Assembly (NCBI GenBank): GCA_910577435.1
Contig: CAJTLV010000003.1
Location: 139,988 to 171,017, forward strand
Reading direction: 5' to 3'
DNA from: an uncultured Christensenella sp.
Lineage (GTDB): Bacteria; Bacillota; Clostridia; Christensenellales; Pumilibacteraceae
DNA: 31,030 bases
In this document: positions 1-8,059 of the stretch, piece after piece
Layout: each line of letters begins with the position of its first letter
How positions within the stretch are numbered: position 1 is the stretch's first letter
Made by a program: the position numbers and the translations under genes
The notes under the pieces: generated by a model
What the model was told of the DNA's origin: nothing
Databases searched by the model: none
The model's input: only the letters and a program-made list of their open reading frames with translations

Positions 1-600
1 GCTCATATAATACAACCGTCTGTGCAAGGCGTTATAATCACCATCGCGCGCGAGCACGGCTCGTCCGGCAAACAGATAGGCAAACTGCTCGCCGAAAAGC
101 TCGGTATTCCGTTCTACTATAAAGAAATGACAATGCTCGCCGCGCAGGAAAGCGGACTTGACAAAGAGTTCATTTCGGATATAAACGCCAACGCCCCCGC
201 TGTTTTGCGTAGCCTATACCTTAGCACCGAAGTGATCCGACAGGCTATCATCGCACAAGATAAGATAATCCGCAAGATAGCGGACAACGGAAGCTGCGTC
301 ATTGTCGGAAGAGCTGCGGACTATGTTCTGCGCGAATACGACAATGTCGTGCGCATATTCGTTTATGCACCGGAAGAATATAAAATCAAACGTATAACCG
401 AAGTATACGGTGACAGCTACGACGACGCGAAAAAGAACGTTCGTCGATCGGACGAGGCGCGCGCGGCGTACTATAAAAATATTTCGGGGTTGAAATGGGG
501 CGATTCCCGCAACTACGATCTGTCGGTAGACAGCTCGATAGGCTTAGACGCAACGGTCGATCTCATTTACGACTTCCTGCATAAAAACGGCAAAGCATAA
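1..600 (+). CDS. Cytidylate kinase-like family protein (5' end outside window)
   Basis: P-loop nucleotide kinase of the cytidylate kinase-like family, which resembles CMP kinase but whose substrate is often unproven. The N-terminal phosphate-binding segment ITIAREHGSSGKQIGK is followed by a LAEKLGIPFYYKEM stretch, and a VIVGRAADYVL strand-turn and a C-terminal helix complete the fold. The frame is open to base 1. The first possible internal start, GTG at 22, has no ribosome binding site in front of it, so the gene probably begins upstream of the window, perhaps with an extra N-terminal segment. It ends with TAA at 598-600 just before a strong terminator, so it is the last gene of its transcript. 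Family assignment is firm; the true start and the phosphorylated substrate are not known. Confidence 0.85.
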   Translation, partial: AHIIQPSVQGVIITIAREHGSSGKQIGKLLAEKLGIPFYYKEMTMLAAQESGLDKEFISDINANAPAVLRSLYLSTEVIRQAIIAQDKIIRKIADNGSCVIVGRAADYVLREYDNVVRIFVYAPEEYKIKRITEVYGDSYDDAKKNVRRSDEARAAYYKNISGLKWGDSRNYDLSVDSSIGLDATVDLIYDFLHKNGKA

Positions 601-615
601 CCTATACGACACATA

Positions 616-644
616 AAAACCCGAAGCGTCGGCTTCGGGTTTTT
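616..644. terminator. Bidirectional intrinsic terminator
   Basis: An 8-bp perfect stem, CCCGAAGC (620-627) with GCTTCGGG (632-639), has a GTCG loop and is flanked by AAAA on the left and TTTTT on the right. It can therefore end the plus-strand kinase transcript and the convergent minus-strand DUF2461 transcript. Confidence 0.9.
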
Positions 645-689
645 CACTGCTCGCAATTCGAGCGTCAAATATATATTTCGGTTTGATTT

Positions 690-1373
690 TCAGCGGGTGG
701 GCATCTTGAAATCTTTGAGCGCGACATTAAGGAAATCGTTAAACGGCTTGACCGCTCTGAAAATTTCCACCGCTTCATTGATAAATCTCTCGCCGTCGCG
801 AACGGTCGCGTCGGGTACGAAATACTCGGTGAACCACGATTTATATTTGAGATACTCTGCTTGGGGATGATCCTTCGGATAACCCGCAGGTACGTTTTTC
901 AGCGCATTGCCCTTTACCGTAAAATGTCGCTTAAATCCGTCGTTTGTGATAATTTCGTTCCACTCGTCGGGATGAGCGGATATATAATCGCGCACCATTG
1001 CCGTCGCGTTTGCGAACATATCGGCAAACAATCCGCCGCCGAGAAACGTTCCGCCGTTCGGCTTGATCATTATATAATAGCCGACGGGAATGGGAAGTTT
1101 TCCCATCGACGATATGTGCGCGCGGAACGTCGGATTATATGGCGATTTATCGTGGCTGAATCGCGTGTCGCGCATTAGTTTGAAAGTCAATTCTTTGGGT
1201 GCGTACCGCAACACACTGCCGTCGAACTCGCCTATCCTGCTTTTCAGTTCGCCGACCAGCATCTCGAATTCTTCGCTCGCCGCCTTGTATTGTGCCTTGT
1301 GCGAGTGAAACCACTCGCGGTCGTTGTTCTCGCCGAGTGCGGCAAGAAAGTCAAGCATAATGTTTGTGTTCAT
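690..1373 (-). CDS. DUF2461 family protein
   Basis: A 227-residue protein of the DUF2461 (TIGR02453) family. The family signature is seen at the N terminus as LAALGENNDREWFHSHKAQY, followed by the conserved core around FKLMRDTRFSHDKSPYNP, and then GYYIMIKPNGG. Length is normal for the family. The molecular function is not established. The start ATG is preceded by AGGAG at good spacing. The gene lies 26 bp downstream of the TetR-type regulator in the same direction, so the two are probably one operon controlled by that regulator's own operator. It ends at the shared terminator at 616-644. A cytosolic protein is expected: there is no signal peptide or membrane segment. Confidence 0.85.
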   Translation of the reverse strand: MNTNIMLDFLAALGENNDREWFHSHKAQYKAASEEFEMLVGELKSRIGEFDGSVLRYAPKELTFKLMRDTRFSHDKSPYNPTFRAHISSMGKLPIPVGYYIMIKPNGGTFLGGGLFADMFANATAMVRDYISAHPDEWNEIITNDGFKRHFTVKGNALKNVPAGYPKDHPQAEYLKYKSWFTEYFVPDATVRDGERFINEAVEIFRAVKPFNDFLNVALKDFKMPTR

Positions 1374-1399
1374 ACCTTTCTCCTTTACGGTTGACAGTC

Positions 1400-1957
1400 T
1401 TATGTTTTCTGTGCCTTAACGAATGCATTGTATCCCTTTTCCAAAAACCCGCCGATCTCTTCGTCGGATATACTCGCGCCGCCCGTCGCTATCATAGCCG
1501 CCACTCCGTGCGTAAAAACTATGAGCATTATGTAAACGTCCTTGACGCTGTTTTCGGAAAGTCCGAGTCTCTCTGCAAGCCGTGCCGTTGCGCTCTTATC
1601 GCCCATCCAATCGTAAATATCGTCGAAGCCGTTAAGCCCTTTAAGTTCACGAAAAAACAACAGCTTGAACAGGTTAGTCTCGTACTTGGCAAAGGCTACG
1701 TTGGCTTTTGCCATACTCTCCAACAAATTATCCTCGTCCACCCTTGAATATATAAACTCATTATAGAACTTCATCGCCTCGCCGCTTACGGCTTCTTTCA
1801 ACGCATCCATATTATCGAAATAACTGTATATCGGCTGCACAGAATACCCCATACGCTTTGCCAGACTGCGCGCGTTGACGCTTTCGAATCCGTCGCATCG
1901 AGTCATTTCAAGCGCCTCTCTGAGTATCTCTTCTCTGTTAACGGTTTGTTTCGGCAC
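1400..1957 (-). CDS. TetR/AcrR-family transcriptional regulator
   Basis: A 185-residue repressor-type protein. Residues about 5-55 form the TetR helix-turn-helix (REEILREALEMTRCDGFE, then VNARSLAKRMGYSVQPIYSYF), and the rest is the helical ligand-binding and dimer domain. I take GTG at 1955-1957 as the start because GGAG sits 6 bp in front of it. The in-frame TTG four codons earlier overlaps that ribosome binding site and is unlikely. The promoter at 1998-2026 has its -10 box inside a 28-bp palindrome, which points to autoregulation. DUF2461 follows 26 bp downstream. The ligand is unknown. The divergent activase gene starts 231 bp away under a separate promoter, so control of that gene is possible but not shown. 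Confidence 0.88.
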   Translation of the reverse strand: MPKQTVNREEILREALEMTRCDGFESVNARSLAKRMGYSVQPIYSYFDNMDALKEAVSGEAMKFYNEFIYSRVDEDNLLESMAKANVAFAKYETNLFKLLFFRELKGLNGFDDIYDWMGDKSATARLAERLGLSENSVKDVYIMLIVFTHGVAAMIATGGASISDEEIGGFLEKGYNAFVKAQKT

Positions 1958-1971
1958 GATTTGCTCCAAAT

Positions 1972-1999
1972 ATTACATACGTTATATAACACTTGTAAT
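1972..1999. promoter_or_regulatory. Palindromic operator, probably of the adjacent TetR regulator
   Basis: A perfect 10-bp palindrome GTTATATAAC (1981-1990) is flanked, three bases out on each side, by matching arms ATTACA (1972-1977) and TGTAAT (1994-1999). The 28-bp size and two-shell symmetry fit a TetR-family site. It overlaps the last two bases of the regulator's -10 box and lies 15 bp upstream of its GTG start. Confidence 0.75.
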
Positions 2000-2026
2000 T
2001 ATAAATGTTTTTCAGACAGTTGTCAA
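1998..2026 (-). promoter_or_regulatory. Sigma-70 promoter of the TetR-DUF2461 operon
   Basis: On the minus strand there is TTGACA (2026-2021), 17 bp, then TATAAT (2003-1998): a perfect consensus match. The -10 box runs into the palindromic operator, so repressor binding would block polymerase. Confidence 0.85.
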
Positions 2027-2120
2027 GCAAAATACGCAATAAACCGCTAAAATATTTTAATTTCGCAGACAGTACCGCCATTACGGTGTCAGCATCTGAT
2101 TTTACACATTCTTTATTAGC

Positions 2121-2149
2121 TTGACATAACAGAGACAATATAGTATAAT
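2121..2149 (+). promoter_or_regulatory. Sigma-70 promoter of the activase gene
   Basis: TTGACA (2121-2126), 17 bp, TATAAT (2144-2149): a perfect consensus promoter. Transcription would start near 2156, leaving a leader of about 32 nt before the ATG at 2189. It is separate from the TetR promoter; the 2027-2120 stretch between them shows nothing else recognisable. Confidence 0.88.
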
Positions 2150-2188
2150 GTATCGTGCGAAGAATATTCGCATAAACAACGGGATATT

Positions 2189-5100
2189 ATGTACAGAATC
2201 GGATTAGACATTGGTTCAACCACAATAAAGACGGCGGTACTGGACGGTAACGACAAACTCGTGCAATCCAGTTATCGCAGACATAACTCCGACGTGTGCG
2301 CCACGCTATGCGACGTACTCGTCGAACTTTTGAAAGACTACGACAAATTTTCGATAACGGTTACGGGATCGGGCGGTATTTCCGTGTCCGAATGGTTGGG
2401 CATTCCGTTCGTTCAGGAGGTAATAGCGGGCGTAGAAGCCATCAAACGGCTCATCCCCGAAACGGACGTTGCCATAGAACTCGGCGGCGAGGACGCGAAG
2501 ATAACATATCTGAAAGGCGGGATCGATCAGCGGATGAACGGAACTTGCGCCGGCGGCACGGGTGCGTTCATCGACCAAATGGCGATACTTCTCGATACCG
2601 ACGCAAGCGGACTTAACGACCTTGCCAAAGACGCGACTATAATCTACCCTATCGCGTCGCGGTGCGGCGTATTCGCGAAATCTGATATTCAGCCGCTTAT
2701 AAACGACGGCGCGAAAAAATCGGATATTGCGGCGTCGGTATTCCAGTCCGTAGTGAATCAGACGATATCGGGCTTGGCGTGCGGAAAACCCATACGCGGC
2801 AAGGTCGCATTTTTGGGCGGACCGTTGCACTTTTTGAGCGAACTCGGAAAGCGGTTCATTGCAACGCTCAAACCCGAAAAATCGATATTCCCCGAAAACT
2901 CGCAGGTGTTCAATGCGATCGGCGCGGCGTACAAATCGGAAAAGGAATTCACCGCCGCAGAAATGCTCGCGAAAATCGAAGAGATCAGGGGGAGCAGCGA
3001 CAGCGAAGTGACGCGGCTCGACCCGCTTTTCAAGACAAAGGAAGATTTGACGGAGTTCCGCAAGCGGCATAGCAAGGTCGAAATACCGTTCGCCGACATA
3101 AAAAAGCACAGCGGCGCGGCGTTTCTCGGCATAGACGCAGGCTCGACGACGACTAAGGTCGCGCTCATCGACGCAAGCGGCGGACTGCTGTTTTCTTGGT
3201 ACGGCTCGAATTCGGGCGATCCGCTCGGTTCGGTGATCGACGTAATCAAGCAGATATACGATCTGCTCCCGTCCACAGCTTACATAGGCTACGGCACGAT
3301 AACGGGATACGGCGAAAGCCTGATTAAAACCGCGCTCGATCTGGACGGCGGAGAGATCGAGACTATGGCGCACCTAACCGCGTCGTCCGAAATACTGCCC
3401 GGCGTGGAATTCCTGCTCGATATAGGCGGCCAGGATATGAAATGCCTGCGCATAAAAGACGGAGTTATAACCGACATACTGCTGAACGAGGCCTGTTCGT
3501 CGGGTTGCGGCAGTTTTATAGAGACGTTCGCGCGCGCTATCGGTATGAACGCCGAACAGTTCGCAAAAGTCGGACTCGATTCGAGCGCGCCCGTCGATCT
3601 CGGTTCGCGCTGTACGGTATTTATGAACTCGCGCGTCAAACAGGCGCAAAAGGAAGGCGCGACGGTCGCCGATATTTCCGCAGGTCTCGCCTATTCGGTC
3701 GTCAAGAACGCGCTGTTCAAGGTTATCAAACTGCGCGACGCCAAAGAAATGGGCGAAAAGATCATCGTTCAGGGCGGAACGTTCCTCAACGAGTCTGTGC
3801 TTCGCGCGTTCGAACTTGTGTCCGGTCGTGAAGTCGTCCGTCCCAATCAGGCGGGACTTATGGGCGCATACGGCGCGGCGCTGATTTCGCGCAACAACTA
3901 TACAGGCGGAAAAAGCACGATAAAAACGAAAGAAGAACTCGACGCTTTCCGCGTGATAAAATCGTCGCGGCGGTGCGAGAAATGCGGCAACCACTGTCTT
4001 TTGACTATCTCCGAATTCGACGACGGGCGAACGTTCATTTCCAACAACCGTTGCGAACGCGGCGGCAATGCGCCCGAAAAGGAAGTCGAAAAGCCGCCGA
4101 ATATGTTCGAGACCAAGTACAAGCGATTGTTCGGTTACTATCGACCGCTCACCGAAGCGGACGCTCCGCGCGGCGTCGTGGGATTACCGCGCGTACTCAA
4201 TATTTACGAGAATTATCCGTTCTGGTTCACGTTCTTCACCGATCTCGGCTACTCCGTTAAGCTGTCGCCGCGTTCTTCGCGCGATATTTACGGCAAAGGC
4301 ATAGAAACAATGCCGTCCGAGTCGGTATGTTACCCCGCAAAGATCGCGCACGGACACATTCAGTCGCTCGTAGACAGCGGCGTAAAATTCATATTCTACC
4401 CCTGCTTGCCCTATGAGCGCCACGAAGATCCCAACTCTGACAACCATTATAACTGCCCCGTCGTAGGCTCGTACCCCGAAGTTATCAGACAGAATATGCG
4501 CGACGAGTTCGTGAATAATAACGTCACGTTCGCCGCGCCGTTCCTGCCGTTCAACAATCCGGAACGAATGGCGAAACGACTGTGCGAAGAATTCAAAAAC
4601 ATTCCGTCGCGGCTCGTAAAGAGCGCAGTCAAAAAGGCATACGCCGAACAGGAAGCGTTTTCCGATTGGTCTCGGCGAGAGGGAGAGCGGATAATCAAAA
4701 TGCTCGACGAGACGGGCGGACACGGGATAGTGCTTGCGGGCAGGCCCTATCATCTCGACCCCGAAATAAATCACGGCGTGCCGCAAATGATCAATTCATA
4801 CGGCTTTGCGGTACTAACGGAAGACTCGGTGGCTCATTTGCATAAAGCGCCCCGCCCTTTGCGCGTCGTCGATCAGTGGACGTATCACTCACGACTGTAC
4901 AGCGCGGCGAATTTCGTGCGCGAGCGCGATAATCTAGACCTGATACAACTCAATTCGTTCGGTTGCGGACTTGACGCCGTGACGACCGATCAGGTACAAG
5001 AACTGCTCGAAGCGGCGAACAAGGTGTACACACTGCTCAAAATCGACGAGGTGAGCAATTTGGGCGCGGCGCGCATACGCGTGCGTTCGCTTATGGCTGT

Positions 5101-6490
5101 CATCAAGGACAGGCAGGCGAAAAATATGCACGCCAAAACACCCGAACCCCAATCGACGCGCGTCATATTCACCGAACAGATGCGCAAAGAATATACAATA
5201 CTGTCGCCGCAGATCTCGCCTTTCCATCTCGACTTGGTAGGTCCTGCGCTCAATAAGTTCGGGTACAACATAAAAGTTATGCCGGACAGCGTCGATGCGG
5301 TCGCGACGGGACTTAAATATGTCAATAACGACGCGTGCTATCCGACCGTAATTACGATAGGCGCTATAATGAACGCCCTGCTTTCCGGCAAGTACGATCT
5401 CGACCGCACTGCGGTCATAATGACGCAAACGGGCGGCGGTTGCCGTGCGACCAACTACATAGCGCTTCTGCGCCGCGCGCTCAAAAGCGCAGGAATGGCG
5501 CAGATACCCGTAATTTCGATGTCGTTCACAGGTATCGAGAAAAATCCCGGATTTAAGATAACGCTTCCGATGCTGAAAGGTTTGGTCGACGCCGTACTGT
5601 ACGGCGATCTTTTGATGCGGTGCGTATATAAAGTGCGCCCGTACGAGTCCGAGACAGGCGCTACGCAAGCGGTATACGACAAGTGGAATGCCTTGCTTCA
5701 AAGGGAATTCGCCGAGACGGGCGACGTTCCGACAAAGAAATACGCGAAAAATATAGTTCGAGATTTCGAAGCGATAAATACGCTCGACATAATCAAACCC
5801 AAAGTCGGCATCGTCGGCGAAATACTTGTCAAGTTCCACCCGCTCGCAAACAACTATGCGGTAAACTTGGTCGAGCGCGAGGGCGGCGAAGCGGTCGTAC
5901 CCGATTTCGTCGACTTCTTCCTCTACTCTTTCTATAATTCGACGATAAAATTCGAGTTGCTCGACGGCAAGTACAAAGGCAAACTCGCGTCTAATGTCGG
6001 CATATGGTTTATCGAAAAAATGCGTGCGCCGATCGTCGAAGCGCTCAAAAACACTAAATTCGGCACGCCGTCGCGCATAGAACATCTCGCAGATCGCGCA
6101 GGCGAAGTGGTCGGTTTGGGTACGATGGTCGGCGAAGGCTGGTTTCTTACCGCCGAGATGTTGGAGCTTATCGATGAGGGTGCGCCCAACATTATATGTA
6201 TGCAACCTTTCGCCTGTCTGCCCAATCACGTCACGGGCAAAGGCGTTATGAAAGAGCTGAAACGCCGCTATCCTCAAGCGAACATCGTCGCCGTCGACTA
6301 CGATCCCGGCGCGAGCGAAGTCAACCAAATCAACCGTATCAAACTGATGATGTCCGTCGCGATCGAAAACGCCAAAGGCGGCAATGCCGTTATTACCGAC
6401 ACGCCTACGGTCGACGGATTCGAAGAACATATACCGCCGTGCGAGTTTGTCTCGGACGCGGCGGCAACCAACGATGACGAGATAGATTAA
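2189..6490 (+). CDS. 2-hydroxyacyl-CoA dehydratase activase-like fusion protein (BadF/BcrA-type ATPases + DUF2229 + dehydratase-like C terminus)
   Basis: A 1433-residue protein. Activases of this family use ATP to push an electron into 2-hydroxyacyl-CoA dehydratases through a [4Fe-4S] cluster. Two ASKHA ATPase domains are visible: residues 1 to about 260, with phosphate loop GLDIGSTTIK (5-14) and cluster-type cysteines C120 (TCAGGTGAF) and C159 (SRCGVF); and about 310-580, with GIDAGSTTTK (314-323), C436/C440 (EACSSGCGSF) and C475 (SRCTVF). A four-cysteine knuckle follows (C596, C599, C603, C622), then a DUF2229 region from about 657 (VVGLPRVLNIYENYPFW) and a dehydratase-like C-terminal region to about 1415. 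This fused layout is common in anaerobic Firmicutes and its own substrate is unknown. GGGA precedes the ATG at short spacing. purA follows after 54 bp, perhaps cotranscribed. Confidence 0.88.
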   Translation: MYRIGLDIGSTTIKTAVLDGNDKLVQSSYRRHNSDVCATLCDVLVELLKDYDKFSITVTGSGGISVSEWLGIPFVQEVIAGVEAIKRLIPETDVAIELGGEDAKITYLKGGIDQRMNGTCAGGTGAFIDQMAILLDTDASGLNDLAKDATIIYPIASRCGVFAKSDIQPLINDGAKKSDIAASVFQSVVNQTISGLACGKPIRGKVAFLGGPLHFLSELGKRFIATLKPEKSIFPENSQVFNAIGAAYKSEKEFTAAEMLAKIEEIRGSSDSEVTRLDPLFKTKEDLTEFRKRHSKVEIPFADIKKHSGAAFLGIDAGSTTTKVALIDASGGLLFSWYGSNSGDPLGSVIDVIKQIYDLLPSTAYIGYGTITGYGESLIKTALDLDGGEIETMAHLTASSEILPGVEFLLDIGGQDMKCLRIKDGVITDILLNEACSSGCGSFIETFARAIGMNAEQFAKVGLDSSAPVDLGSRCTVFMNSRVKQAQKEGATVADISAGLAYSVVKNALFKVIKLRDAKEMGEKIIVQGGTFLNESVLRAFELVSGREVVRPNQAGLMGAYGAALISRNNYTGGKSTIKTKEELDAFRVIKSSRRCEKCGNHCLLTISEFDDGRTFISNNRCERGGNAPEKEVEKPPNMFETKYKRLFGYYRPLTEADAPRGVVGLPRVLNIYENYPFWFTFFTDLGYSVKLSPRSSRDIYGKGIETMPSESVCYPAKIAHGHIQSLVDSGVKFIFYPCLPYERHEDPNSDNHYNCPVVGSYPEVIRQNMRDEFVNNNVTFAAPFLPFNNPERMAKRLCEEFKNIPSRLVKSAVKKAYAEQEAFSDWSRREGERIIKMLDETGGHGIVLAGRPYHLDPEINHGVPQMINSYGFAVLTEDSVAHLHKAPRPLRVVDQWTYHSRLYSAANFVRERDNLDLIQLNSFGCGLDAVTTDQVQELLEAANKVYTLLKIDEVSNLGAARIRVRSLMAVIKDRQAKNMHAKTPEPQSTRVIFTEQMRKEYTILSPQISPFHLDLVGPALNKFGYNIKVMPDSVDAVATGLKYVNNDACYPTVITIGAIMNALLSGKYDLDRTAVIMTQTGGGCRATNYIALLRRALKSAGMAQIPVISMSFTGIEKNPGFKITLPMLKGLVDAVLYGDLLMRCVYKVRPYESETGATQAVYDKWNALLQREFAETGDVPTKKYAKNIVRDFEAINTLDIIKPKVGIVGEILVKFHPLANNYAVNLVEREGGEAVVPDFVDFFLYSFYNSTIKFELLDGKYKGKLASNVGIWFIEKMRAPIVEALKNTKFGTPSRIEHLADRAGEVVGLGTMVGEGWFLTAEMLELIDEGAPNIICMQPFACLPNHVTGKGVMKELKRRYPQANIVAVDYDPGASEVNQINRIKLMMSVAIENAKGGNAVITDTPTVDGFEEHIPPCEFVSDAAATNDDEID

Positions 6491-6511
6491 ACACACAATA
6501 CGTTATAAAGT

Positions 6512-6530
6512 GTTGCGAACTTTTCGCAAC
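6512..6530. other. Intercistronic inverted repeat before purA
   Basis: GTTGCGAA (6512-6519) and TTCGCAAC (6523-6530) form an 8-bp perfect hairpin with a 3-nt loop, ending 3 bp before the purA ribosome binding site (AAGGAG, 6534-6539). No T-run follows, so it is not a standard terminator. It could be a protein binding site, a processing hairpin or a translation modulator. Confidence 0.5.
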
Positions 6531-6544
6531 GATAAGGAGATATT

Positions 6545-7816
6545 ATGAACACGATAGCACTTATCGGCGCACAGTGGGGCGACGAAGGCAAAGGCAAGGT
6601 CATAGACATTCTCGCCGCAGGCGCGGACTACGTCGTGCGCGCAACGGGCGGAAGCAACGCCGGGCACACCGTAGTGAGCGGCGGCAAAACTTACAAACTG
6701 CATCTCATTCCCAGCGGCATTCTCAACCCCGACACTGTGAATATTATCGGCAACGGCGTTGTCGTCGATCCCAAAGTCGTACTCGAAGAAATGTCGGAAC
6801 TCGAAAAGCAGGGTGTATCGCTCAAAAACCTGCACATAGATCTCCGAGCTCACATAGTAATGCCCTACCATAAAGAACTTGACGAACTCGCAGAGCTTGC
6901 TAAGGGTGCTTCGGCGATAGGTACGACCAAGCGCGGCATAGGTCCGTGCTATGCCGACAAATGCGACCGCATAGGCATTCGTATGATCGATTTCATTACT
7001 CCCGAAATATTCAAAGAGAAACTCAAGTCCAATCTCGAATTCAAGAATAAGATCATCACGAAAGTGTACGGCGGTGCGGCGCTCGATTTTGACGTCATTC
7101 TTTCGGAATATACGGAATACGCAAAACAACTCGAAAAGTACGCTTGCGACACGGGCGTTATGTTATATGACGCCATCAAAGCCAATAAGCGCGTCGTGTT
7201 CGAAGGCGCGCAAGGCACGCTTCTCGATCTCGACAGCGGCACTTATCCGTTTGTCACAAGCTCGCACCCGATAAGCGGCGGCTTTTGCGCGGGCGCAGGC
7301 ATAGGGCCTACGGCGATAAAAGAGTGTATCGGTATCGCCAAGTCGTACACCACGCGCGTCGGCGCAGGCCCGTTTCCCACAGAACTCGACGACGATGTGG
7401 GCAAACACCTCTTGGTCGTCGGCAAAGAGTACGGCACGACGACGGGCAGAGCACGGCGGTGCGGCTGGCTGGATACGGTAATACTCAGACTCGCAGTACG
7501 GCTCAACGGGCTGACGTCGCTCGCTATAAACAAGCTGGATACGCTGACAGGAATTAAAAAACTGAAAATCGCTACGCACTATATGCGCGACGGAAAGCGC
7601 GTCGACGACTTCCCCGCCGATATAAGCCTGCTCGAAGATTGCACGCCCGTATATGAAGAATTCGACGGCTGGAACGAGGACATATCAAAATGCAAAACGT
7701 TTGACGAACTGCCCCAAGCCGCGCAAAATTACATCGAAGCCATCGAAAAGCTCGCAGGCTGTCGCGTGTCTATGATCGGCGTCGGACCCGACCACGTACA
7801 AAACATAGAAAGATAA
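6545..7816 (+). CDS. purA: Adenylosuccinate synthetase
   Basis: Joins IMP and aspartate using GTP to make adenylosuccinate, the first committed step to AMP, in the cytoplasm. The 423-residue length is normal. The GTP loop GAQWGDEGKGK is at residues 8-18 with catalytic D13, and H41 stands in GSNAGHT, matching the usual numbering. Further family blocks are FEGAQGTLLDLDSGTYPFVTS, TRVGAGPFPTEL and TTTGRARRCGWLD. AAGGAG lies 5 bp before the ATG. The gene follows the activase by 54 bp, with no clear promoter of its own in that gap, so transcription from the 2121 promoter is likely. About 200 bp downstream, a bidirectional terminator separates it from the convergent epimerase operon. Confidence 0.98.
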   Translation: MNTIALIGAQWGDEGKGKVIDILAAGADYVVRATGGSNAGHTVVSGGKTYKLHLIPSGILNPDTVNIIGNGVVVDPKVVLEEMSELEKQGVSLKNLHIDLRAHIVMPYHKELDELAELAKGASAIGTTKRGIGPCYADKCDRIGIRMIDFITPEIFKEKLKSNLEFKNKIITKVYGGAALDFDVILSEYTEYAKQLEKYACDTGVMLYDAIKANKRVVFEGAQGTLLDLDSGTYPFVTSSHPISGGFCAGAGIGPTAIKECIGIAKSYTTRVGAGPFPTELDDDVGKHLLVVGKEYGTTTGRARRCGWLDTVILRLAVRLNGLTSLAINKLDTLTGIKKLKIATHYMRDGKRVDDFPADISLLEDCTPVYEEFDGWNEDISKCKTFDELPQAAQNYIEAIEKLAGCRVSMIGVGPDHVQNIER

Positions 7817-7891
7817 CCTACTTAATGCTTTTACGCAAACAATAATAAGATATTTTTTGCTGATAAGCGTATAACCCGCGATAAACCTACA

Positions 7892-7923
7892 CACAATACT
7901 ATTGTAAAGCGATTGACTTACCG
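7892..7923 (+). repeat. Possible degenerate copy of the 121-bp repeat seen at 29.4 and 30.2 kb
   Basis: This stretch of the 7817-8015 gene-free region matches the left part of the repeats at 29379 and 30232. The segment from ACTATTGTAAAGC to the end agrees at 21 of 26 positions, and CACAATA precedes it in both. As in the full copies, an intrinsic terminator lies downstream (8016-8043). Chance similarity is not excluded. Confidence 0.3.
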
Positions 7924-8015
7924 CTACAGGCTATGTTCGAAATAACACACAGCGAATTAAGGCAAGTACGGCAAACGCGATCTCTTTGCGATTTAAGCCG
8001 CTATCTGCGGCAAAT

Positions 8016-8043
8016 AAAATCCCCGATATACGTCGGGGATTTT
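8016..8043. terminator. Bidirectional intrinsic terminator
   Basis: AAATCCCCGA (8017-8026) pairs with TCGGGGATTT (8033-8042) across a TATACG loop, with a T-run to 8045 on the plus strand and TTTTATTTG on the minus strand. It ends both purA and the convergent fhs-glnS-epimerase operon. Confidence 0.88.
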
Positions 8044-8059
8044 TTCATTACGTATTCTG

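Noticed and set aside
4934..6496. Long open frame (about 520 codons) on the strand opposite the activase, with similar ones at 2306-3373, 15190-16689 and 24912-26168
   Set aside because: All lie antisense to clear genes, show arginine-, histidine- and tyrosine-rich nonsense products and no family motifs; they follow from the codon bias of the real genes.
6501..6523. Second TetR operator in the activase-purA gap (shares TACGTTATA with the operator at 1972)
   Set aside because: Only nine bases are shared and the two-shell symmetry is missing.
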